64,000 nucleotides of DNA. Origin: Galbitalea sp036271875 (lineage in GTDB: Bacteria > Actinomycetota > Actinomycetes > Actinomycetales > Microbacteriaceae). The DNA lies in contig DATAZU010000010.1 of NCBI GenBank assembly GCA_036271875.1, positions 117,983 to 181,982 on the forward strand, read 5' to 3'. The translations under genes and the position numbers were made by a program. Positions 57,527 to 64,000 of this stretch are shown here, piece by piece (the first letter of the stretch is position 1; every line of letters starts with the position of its first letter). The notes below the pieces were generated by a model that worked only from the letters and a program-made list of their open reading frames with translations, had not been told where the DNA came from and made no database searches.

Positions 57527-60500
57527 TTGGCCGGAATTCACGAGCTTCTTGAGGAATACGCCAGCTTCGCGCAGAACACGCACGATAAGGGCCACCTGTT
57601 CGAGAAGCTGATACAAAAGTTCCTGCAGACGGACAAGACGTATTCCGACAAGTACGACCAGGTTTGGCTCTGGCAGGAGTGGCCGGACCGCCAGGGCAAG
57701 GTCGACACCGGGATTGACCTCGTCGCTCGCGACAAGTTCACCGGGGAGCTCTGCGCGATTCAGTGCAAGTTCTACGACCCGCACTACAACCTGCAGAAGA
57801 GTGACATCGACTCGTTCTTTACGGCTTCCGGCAAAGAGGGATTCACTTCTCGGATCATCGTTTCGACGACGGACAAGTGGTCGAAGCACGCTGAGGATGC
57901 GCTAAATAACCAGCAGATCCCCACCGCGCGAATCGGGGTAGACGTTCTCGAGAACTCCGAGATCGACTGGTCGACGTATTCGCTCACCGACCCGGACTCA
58001 ATTGTGGCGATCGAACGGAAGACGTTACGACCACACCAGCTCGAGGCACTCAACAATGTGATGTCGGGGTTCGATGAATTCGACCGAGGCAAGATGATCA
58101 TGGCTTGCGGCACCGGCAAGACCTTCACCAGCCTCCGCATCGCCGAGACGCTGGTGCCCGCTGGCGGGTCGGTGCTTTTCCTCGTGCCGTCTATCGCGCT
58201 CATGTCGCAAACGCTCAAGGAATGGACTGCGCAGGCCAAGGGAACGATCCGAGCCTTCGCAATCTGCTCCGACACAAAGGTCGGTAAGAACGAGGAAGAC
58301 CTGTCAACGAGTGATCTCGCATTTCAGTCGACGACGAAAGCCGTTCCTCTCGTCGCCGAGGTTCTGAAGGGCACAAATCCCGATGGACTGACCGTCTTCT
58401 TCTCGACCTACCAGTCGATCCAGGTCGTCCATGAAGCACAAGAGGCAGGACTCGTCGATTTCGACCTGATCGTGTGCGACGAGGCCCACAGGACTACCGG
58501 GGTCACCTTGGTCGCCGATGACGAATCCAAGTTCGTTCGGGTGCACGATGCCAAGTACATTCGGTCGGCAAAGCGTCTGTACATGACGGCTACCCCGAAA
58601 ATCTATGGCGCCGCCGCCAAGTCGAAGGCTCAGGATGTCGCCGCCGAGATCGCCAGCATGGACAACCCTGAGCTCTTCGGCCCAGAATTCCATCGCCTGG
58701 GCTTCGGCGAGGCCGTCGAACGGCAGCTACTCACCGATTACAAGGTCCTCGTCCTCGCGGTGAGTCAGGATGCCGTCTCGGCAGAGTTTCAGCAGCAGTT
58801 CCAGCGAAACGGTGAACTGAACATCGACGATGCCGCTCGAGTGGTCGGCATCTACAAGGCGCTCTCCAAAAGTGGCGTCGAGGACGGCGAGGTTTGGTCA
58901 CCAGGGCAGGAGCCGATGCGGCGCGCGGTCGCGTTCTCACGATCCATCAAAGACTCGAAATTCGTGACATCAATCCTGGATGACAACGCGACCATTCCGA
59001 CGAGCCTTCTGCAGGCCGAAGACCCGCTTGTCGTTCGATCACGCCACGTGGACGGGAAGATGAACGTGATGCAGCGTAACCAGCTGCTCGATTGGTTGAA
59101 GCAGGACATCGTGGGCAACGAAACTCGCGTGCTCACAAATGCCCGGTGCCTGAGCGAGGGCGTCGATGTCCCTTCGCTAGACGCCGTCATCTTCCTAAAC
59201 TCACGCGACAGCGAGGTCGACGTCGTGCAGAGCGTCGGTCGCGTCATGCGGCTCGCGGACAACAAGCAGTATGGCTACATAGTCTTGCCGATTGCGGTTC
59301 CCGCCGGCGTGGAGCCAGACAAGGCCCTCAACGACAACGCGAAATACAAGGTCGTCTGGCAGGTGCTGCGCGCGCTTCGAGCTCACGACGAGCGCTTCGA
59401 AGCCAAGATCGAATCGCTCAATCTCAACAAAAACAAAAAAGATGATCAGATCCAGGTCATTGGGGTTGCCGGGTTCGGACCGAGCGACGACGGAAGTGGT
59501 ACACAACAGGTTCCGCTCGATTTCACGCCTCTCGGCGATGAGTGGCGTGAGGCCGTCTACGCGAAACTCGTGCAGAGGGTTGGCGAGCGCGAATACTGGG
59601 AGAACTGGGCGTCCAGCGTTGCGGATGTTGCGGCGGCCCAGACCCTTCGCATCAGTGAACTCGTGGACTCATCTCCCGAGGTTCGGACCCAGTTCGATCG
59701 GTTCGTAAAGGGTCTGCAGGACAACCTCAACCCGAGTGTCACGTCCCAGGACGCCCTTGAGATGCTCGCCCAGCACCTCATCACAAGGCCAGTGCTTGAG
59801 GCGTTGTTCGAAGGATTCAGCTTCGCCGCGAACAATGCTGTTGCGAAGGCGATGGAGGGAATGCTTACAGCCCTGCAGGGCGAGAACCTTGAGTCGGAAA
59901 CTAAGAATCTCGAGGGCTTCTACGCGAGCGTTCGAACTCGGGTACAGAGCATCAAGGATCCGACTGGCAAACAAGAATTCCTGAAGCTGCTGTACCAGCG
60001 CTTCTTCGCTGTCGCGATGAAGAAGGCGAGCGAACGCCTCGGAATCGTCTACACGCCGACGGAGATCGTGGACTTCATTCTTCGCAGCGTTGATCACGTT
60101 CTTCGTACTGAATTCGATTCGTCGATTTCGGCGGAGGGCGTGCACATCCTCGATCCCTTCACGGGAACGGGGACGTTCATCGCTCAACTGCTGCTTTCGG
60201 ACCTCATCACCGATGCCGATCTTCCGCGCAAGTATCGTCACGAACTTCACGCGAACGAGATCAATCTGCTCGCCTACTACGTCGCTGCCGTGAACATCGA
60301 GGAGGCCTACCACTCGCGAATGGGCGGCAACTACATTCCGTTCGACGGCATTCTCCTTACCGATACCTTCCAGATGACTGAGGCTGACGACGAGCTGGAC
60401 CTCGAGGGAGTCCTTGCCGAGAACAATCAAGGCGTCGTCGATCAAATGAAGATACCCATCTCGGTAATCGTTGGTAATCCGCCGTATTCGGTGGGACAGG

Positions 60501-62269
60501 CGAGCGCCGACGACGACAATCAGAATTTGCGCTATCCGACTCTGGATTCCCAAATCGCGAAGACCTATGCCCTTCAGTCGAGCGCGACCCTAAAAAACAA
60601 GCTTTACGACTCATATATCCGCGCGATTCGGTGGACTTCCGATCGAATCACGGACGCTGGAATCGTCGGCTTGGTAATCAACGGCGGATTTATCGACTCC
60701 AACGGTGGCGACGGCATTCGCAAAGCCTTGGCCGAAGAGTTTCAGTCGGTCTATGTGTTTAACCTTCGCGGCAATCAAAGGACTAGCGGCGAGCAGTCTC
60801 GGATGGAAGGCGGCAAGATCTTCGGCACCGGATCGCGGGCGACAATTGCGATCGTCATTATGGTGCGGAGTCCAAAGCCACCGTCGACGACCGGCGTGAT
60901 CTACCACGACATCGGGGACTTCCTTTCGCGGGAAGAGAAGCTTGCACGCATCGCGCGGTTCGGAGATGTGAGCGGCGTGCCCTGGGAATCTGTCTCTCCG
61001 AGTCTCGAGGGCGATTGGATCAATCATCGTGATCGCAATTTCATCGGATACAGGAGCATCGGCGACCGATCGTCTACCTCGGTCTTCTCCACCCACTCGA
61101 CGGGCGTAGTGACCAGCCGTGACGCTTGGGTCTACGGTTCGTCGCGCTCGCAGCTTGTTGCACAGGCACGATCGTCGATTCAGTACTTTAACCGACTAGC
61201 GAGCGGGAACCTCCATGCGGACGAGAACTACGACGCCACCGAGATCAGTTGGAGCCGGTCGCTTAAGAAGCGACTGGCGGAGCATGATCTACTCACGTTC
61301 GACGATAGTGCCGTCATTGAAAGCATCTATCGCCCATTTCAGCGGCAATACCTGTACGTGGGTGACGGCCTTATCGAGGGCTCAGGTGCGCTCAGCAAAG
61401 CGTTCCCCTCCTCTGCAGTGAGCAATTTCGGAATCGTCTTGACCTCTCCAAGCTCACACCATCAATTCTCAGCATTGGCAGTCGATCACGTACCAGACCT
61501 CCACACACTGGACACGGGACAGTTTTTTGCACGATATCGCTATGAGGCTCAAGGTGCCCAGCCGACGTTGTTGGCGGACGAGGATTTCATTCATCTCGAC
61601 AACATTTCCGACGCTGCGACCGCGTTTGTCCCATCCGGATCGCCCATCCCGGAAAAAGACGACATCTTCTACTACGTGTACGGCATCCTCCACTCGCCCG
61701 AATACCGCGCGCGGTACGCGGCCGATCTGAAGAAGATGCTTCCGCGGATCCCGAAGGTGAAGGACTTTTGGGGATTCAGTAACGCCGGGCGAGAGCTTGC
61801 TGATTTGCACATCAATTACGAGACTGTCCCTGGTTATGAAGGCGTGCGCGTAACGGGCGCTTCGATCGGCTCAGCGATCGAGCCGGATTCAACAATGAAA
61901 CGATTGAACGAGAGCACGCTCACCACGGATCAGCTTCGGGTCACGAAGATGCGGTTTGCGGGCAAGCGACCCAACGTCGACAAGTCGACCATCGTGTACA
62001 ACGACCTCATCACCCTGAGCGGTATCCCCCCGGAGGCCCACGAGTACATGCTTGGCTCGCGATCTGCCCTCGAATGGATCATCGAGCGCTACCAGGTCAA
62101 GACAGACAAGCCGAGCGGCATCGTGAACGATCCGAACGACTGGGGCAACGAGCACGGCAACCCGCGCTACATCCTGGACCTGCTCAAGAGCATCGTGACG
62201 GTGAGTGTCGAGACCGTGCGGATAGTAAAGTCGCTGCCTCCGCTCGAGGTTCTTGAGGACGGCGAGTAG
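57527..62269 (+). CDS. Single-chain restriction-helicase-methyltransferase (type ISP-like)
   Basis: 1580 residues. Residues 1-150 form an Mrr-like nuclease domain: D64 in GIDLVA and Q79-C-K81 in AIQCKFY give a PD-(D/E)xK-type site. Residues of about 165-600 form an SF2 helicase/translocase: ACGTGKT, DEAH at 318-321, MTATP and QSVGRVMRL. Methyltransferase: motif I DPFTGTGTF near 876 and motif IV NPPY at 984, typical of N6-adenine enzymes. The remaining 500 residues are likely target recognition. The order matches single-polypeptide type ISP enzymes such as LlaBIII. TTG start with GAGG 7 bases upstream. All catalytic motifs are intact. Confidence 0.92.
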   Translation: MAGIHELLEEYASFAQNTHDKGHLFEKLIQKFLQTDKTYSDKYDQVWLWQEWPDRQGKVDTGIDLVARDKFTGELCAIQCKFYDPHYNLQKSDIDSFFTASGKEGFTSRIIVSTTDKWSKHAEDALNNQQIPTARIGVDVLENSEIDWSTYSLTDPDSIVAIERKTLRPHQLEALNNVMSGFDEFDRGKMIMACGTGKTFTSLRIAETLVPAGGSVLFLVPSIALMSQTLKEWTAQAKGTIRAFAICSDTKVGKNEEDLSTSDLAFQSTTKAVPLVAEVLKGTNPDGLTVFFSTYQSIQVVHEAQEAGLVDFDLIVCDEAHRTTGVTLVADDESKFVRVHDAKYIRSAKRLYMTATPKIYGAAAKSKAQDVAAEIASMDNPELFGPEFHRLGFGEAVERQLLTDYKVLVLAVSQDAVSAEFQQQFQRNGELNIDDAARVVGIYKALSKSGVEDGEVWSPGQEPMRRAVAFSRSIKDSKFVTSILDDNATIPTSLLQAEDPLVVRSRHVDGKMNVMQRNQLLDWLKQDIVGNETRVLTNARCLSEGVDVPSLDAVIFLNSRDSEVDVVQSVGRVMRLADNKQYGYIVLPIAVPAGVEPDKALNDNAKYKVVWQVLRALRAHDERFEAKIESLNLNKNKKDDQIQVIGVAGFGPSDDGSGTQQVPLDFTPLGDEWREAVYAKLVQRVGEREYWENWASSVADVAAAQTLRISELVDSSPEVRTQFDRFVKGLQDNLNPSVTSQDALEMLAQHLITRPVLEALFEGFSFAANNAVAKAMEGMLTALQGENLESETKNLEGFYASVRTRVQSIKDPTGKQEFLKLLYQRFFAVAMKKASERLGIVYTPTEIVDFILRSVDHVLRTEFDSSISAEGVHILDPFTGTGTFIAQLLLSDLITDADLPRKYRHELHANEINLLAYYVAAVNIEEAYHSRMGGNYIPFDGILLTDTFQMTEADDELDLEGVLAENNQGVVDQMKIPISVIVGNPPYSVGQASADDDNQNLRYPTLDSQIAKTYALQSSATLKNKLYDSYIRAIRWTSDRITDAGIVGLVINGGFIDSNGGDGIRKALAEEFQSVYVFNLRGNQRTSGEQSRMEGGKIFGTGSRATIAIVIMVRSPKPPSTTGVIYHDIGDFLSREEKLARIARFGDVSGVPWESVSPSLEGDWINHRDRNFIGYRSIGDRSSTSVFSTHSTGVVTSRDAWVYGSSRSQLVAQARSSIQYFNRLASGNLHADENYDATEISWSRSLKKRLAEHDLLTFDDSAVIESIYRPFQRQYLYVGDGLIEGSGALSKAFPSSAVSNFGIVLTSPSSHHQFSALAVDHVPDLHTLDTGQFFARYRYEAQGAQPTLLADEDFIHLDNISDAATAFVPSGSPIPEKDDIFYYVYGILHSPEYRARYAADLKKMLPRIPKVKDFWGFSNAGRELADLHINYETVPGYEGVRVTGASIGSAIEPDSTMKRLNESTLTTDQLRVTKMRFAGKRPNVDKSTIVYNDLITLSGIPPEAHEYMLGSRSALEWIIERYQVKTDKPSGIVNDPNDWGNEHGNPRYILDLLKSIVTVSVETVRIVKSLPPLEVLEDGE

Positions 62270-62282
62270 GTACAATCGTGCC
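62269..62282. promoter_or_regulatory. HipB operator candidate 1
   Basis: GGTACAATCGTGCC has inverted half-sites GGTAC/GTGCC around AATC. It starts on the last base of the restriction gene stop codon, 137 bases upstream of hipB. Confidence 0.6.
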
Positions 62283-62389
62283 GATTCTCGGGATTTCGTG
62301 GATAGAGTGGTCCTTTTAGTTCAAGAATGTGCATTATCGTGCCCATTTGGTTGCTTTTTCGTCTGATCAGTCTCAGAATGGTACAAATC

Positions 62390-62403
62390 GGCACAATCGT
62401 GCC
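62390..62403. promoter_or_regulatory. HipB operator candidate 2
   Basis: GGCACAATCGTGCC is a perfect GGCAC/GTGCC inverted repeat around AATC, 15 bases before the hipB ATG. A further half-site ATCGTGCC lies at 62336-62343 and a GGTACAAATCGG at 62380. Repetition in the hipB leader indicates autoregulation by the HipBA complex. Confidence 0.7.
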
Positions 62404-62418
62404 TATATGGGATGAGCT

Positions 62419-62640
62419 ATGGCAGTAGACGAATCGACCACCGCACAGACCGCGCTCGCGCTCGGAGCGCAAATCCGCGAGCGCAGGCGCGCCCTCGGCA
62501 TCTCGCAAGAGGACCTCTCACAATTGGCAAGCGTGTCCCTGCGATTTCTTGGCAGTCTGGAGCGAGGGAAGTCAACGGTCAGGCTCAGCGCGCTCATCGC
62601 GGTGTGCGACGCGCTCGGCCTGAAGGTGACGCTCTCGTGA
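62419..62640 (+). CDS. hipB: HipB-like antitoxin
   Basis: 73 residues. One XRE helix-turn-helix: LGAQIRERRRALGISQEDLSQLASVSLRFLGSLERGKSTVRLSALIAVCDALGLKVTL, the HipB pattern with the RFLGSLERGK recognition helix. It binds HipA and represses its own operon. The stop overlaps the hipA start (GTGA). Confidence 0.9.
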   Translation: MAVDESTTAQTALALGAQIRERRRALGISQEDLSQLASVSLRFLGSLERGKSTVRLSALIAVCDALGLKVTLS

Positions 62641-63842
62641 CGGCGGTTACTTCTGCGGATGTCCTGAAGCAGGGTGAACACGCCGGGCAGCTCCGGCGGA
62701 TGGATGGCGGCGTCGAATTCCGATACAACGATGACTACCTTCGAGATGGAGTCGCGATCGCGAGCACTCTGCCGCTGACTGACCAGCCCATATTTACCGC
62801 CGCCGGAGCGGTTCCGCCGTTCTTCGCCGGGTTGCTCCCAGAAGGCCGCCGGTTGACGGCCCTTCGCCGCGTGGTGAAGTCGTCCGCCGACGACGAGCTT
62901 TCCCTTCTCGTCGCCGTAGGGTCGGACACCATCGGCGACGTCCAAATTGTCCCGCGGAATTCCAAAGCCCCGCACGCGGACACGTCGATCACCATTACCA
63001 AGTCGTTCGACGAGATCAGTTTTGACGACTTGATCGGCGAAAGTAGCAGTGGCGGCAGCACCAAACCGGCCCTGGCCGGAGTGCAGGACAAGGTGTCCGC
63101 GCGCATGATCTCAGTGCCGATCGCCCAGCGCCGCGCCCGATACATCCTCAAACTGAACCCGCCGGAATATGCGCACCTCGTAGAAAACGAGGCATTCTTC
63201 CTCGATCTGGCACGGAGCGCTCGGATGCCGGTTGCCGCATCCAGAGTCGTCCATGACCGCGACGGCGCGTCCGGTCTGCTCGTAACGCGCTTCGACCGCG
63301 AGTGGGACGGCGAAGACATGCGGATGCTCGCGGTCGAAGACGCGTGCCAGGCGCTCGCGCTCTGGCCCGCCGACAAGTACAACGTCCCCATGGAGGATGC
63401 GGCTACCGCGCTGCTGAACCTCACACCAGCGCGAGTCGTGGCCGCTCAGGCGATCCTCCGTCAGACCGCATACGCCTGGCTCACCGGGAACGGCGATCTA
63501 CATTCGAAGAACCTGGCCGTGCTCAACTCGCCGGATACGGGGCAACGCATCTCCCCCGCATACGACCTGCCGTCGACCCTCTTCTACGGTGACTCGACCC
63601 TCGCGCTAACTATTGGCGGTCGTGACACCCTCGCGGCAAATCGCCTTCGTAACTTCGCTCGTTTTCTCGGAGTGCCGGACAAGGCTGCGGAGACCACAGT
63701 GATCGCAGTGCTAAAGGCCACCGGCGATCTCTCGGCGCAACTCGGCGCAGCCAAACTTGGCTTCGACTCAAAGACCACAGACAAGGTGGTTCGGCAACTC
63801 ACAACGAGGCACAGGGAGATCGCTCGGGTCATCGGTGACTAG
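62637..63842 (+). CDS. hipA: HipA-like serine/threonine kinase toxin
   Basis: 401 residues. N-terminal subdomain 1 (GQLRRMDGGVEFRYNDDYLRDGVAIASTLPL; PPFFAGLLPEGRRLTALRRV), the kinase core with ALAGVQDKVSARMI, and the catalytic loop TGNGDLHSKNLAVL followed by SPAYDLPST, where the Asp residues bind metal and phosphate. All key residues are present, so the kinase should be active. HipA of E. coli phosphorylates glutamyl-tRNA synthetase and induces dormancy; the target here is unknown. Lies directly downstream of the restriction gene. Confidence 0.92.
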   Translation: MTAVTSADVLKQGEHAGQLRRMDGGVEFRYNDDYLRDGVAIASTLPLTDQPIFTAAGAVPPFFAGLLPEGRRLTALRRVVKSSADDELSLLVAVGSDTIGDVQIVPRNSKAPHADTSITITKSFDEISFDDLIGESSSGGSTKPALAGVQDKVSARMISVPIAQRRARYILKLNPPEYAHLVENEAFFLDLARSARMPVAASRVVHDRDGASGLLVTRFDREWDGEDMRMLAVEDACQALALWPADKYNVPMEDAATALLNLTPARVVAAQAILRQTAYAWLTGNGDLHSKNLAVLNSPDTGQRISPAYDLPSTLFYGDSTLALTIGGRDTLAANRLRNFARFLGVPDKAAETTVIAVLKATGDLSAQLGAAKLGFDSKTTDKVVRQLTTRHREIARVIGD

Positions 63843-63861
63843 CCGAGTCGGCCGTCCAGAA

Positions 63862-64000
63862 CTACTCGTCGATGTCCTGGTCTTCGAAGGGATCGATCTG
63901 GTGCTCGATGGCGTCGCCCTTGTGCACTTTCGCCTGCGCATCCCAGAGCTTCGCGAGCTCCGCGATAGCGGCGTGGAAGCGCTTGGTTGCAACTCCGGGA
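63862..64000 (-). CDS. C-terminal end of unidentified gene
   Basis: The last 46 codons of a minus-strand gene that continues beyond the right edge. The sequence includes GVATKRFHAAIAELAKLWDA and ends acidic (IEHQIDPFEDQDIDE). Too short to identify. Its stop is 20 bases from the hipA stop on the opposite strand. Confidence 0.6.
   Translation of the reverse strand, partial: PGVATKRFHAAIAELAKLWDAQAKVHKGDAIEHQIDPFEDQDIDE

Noticed and set aside
57527..62269. A conjugative or DEAD-box helicase gene without restriction role
   Set aside because: The N-terminal GIDLVA/IQCKF nuclease site and the DPFTGTGTF and NPPY methylase motifs in the same chain indicate restriction-modification.

Overview
The window is high-GC chromosomal DNA of an actinobacterium, most likely a member of the Microbacteriaceae. 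The pointers are the ftsE-ftsX-smpB and murI-rph-rdgB gene orders, the many GTG and TTG starts with 4-base ATGA/GTGA overlaps, an RF2 gene without a frameshift site, a DUF3039 gene and a compact Tad pilus locus. The genus cannot be fixed from the sequence alone. There are no rRNA genes, CRISPR arrays or recognisable transposases.

Layout. 1-9.5 kb: end of a roadblock/LC7 gene, tmRNA (ssrA), two PH-domain membrane proteins, then a sugar cluster. This has a ribose-type ABC importer, a small ABM-fold protein and a YihS-type aldose-ketose isomerase on the minus strand, divergent from a LacI repressor and a PfkB kinase. It lies between ssrA and smpB, which are usually close neighbours. 9.5-14.2 kb: smpB, ftsX, ftsE, prfB and an MFS transporter. 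14.2-19.1 kb: a four-gene envelope/stress cluster built round TelA, with a lipoprotein joining a solute-binding domain to a vWA domain. 19.1-20.9 kb: a TIGR03086 protein and a secreted M15 peptidase whose signal peptide and catalytic domain lie in different frames.

20.9-27.5 kb: a Tad/Flp pilus locus (tadA, tadB, tadC, a small Flp-like peptide, two tadE, one tadG). It is split by about 2 kb of islets that carry two extra copies of the tadC 3' end. 27.5-33.5 kb: an immunity-like orphan, an MFS/ArsR-type divergent pair with three phased operators, and a PadR-HAAS-ABC exporter operon. 33.5-40.1 kb: a LacI-controlled alpha-glucoside system (GH13 glucosidase, binding protein, two permeases, repressor). 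40.1-45.7 kb: a sialyltransferase-like gene, membrane proteins, tRNA-Leu(UAG), a collapsed ECF sigma/CU044_5270 pseudogene, an L,D-transpeptidase, DedA and a HEAT-repeat protein.

45.7-53.3 kb: Nramp, rdgB, rph, murI, nicotinate phosphoribosyltransferase, DUF3039 and an ABC-2 exporter. 53.5-57 kb: a surface-polymer cluster with a cytidylyltransferase-like enzyme and a Wzm/Wzt-type ABC exporter. 57-63.9 kb: a defence island with an XRE regulator, a 1580-residue single-chain restriction-helicase-methyltransferase, and hipBA with matching operators. The last 140 bases hold the end of an unidentified minus-strand gene.

A dispersed REP-like 23-base motif (GCCCTTCGACAAGCTCAGGG plus ACC) occurs several times between 30 and 46 kb. 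At three places it sits inside genes, in frame, and is translated as a PST(G/S)SGT peptide.
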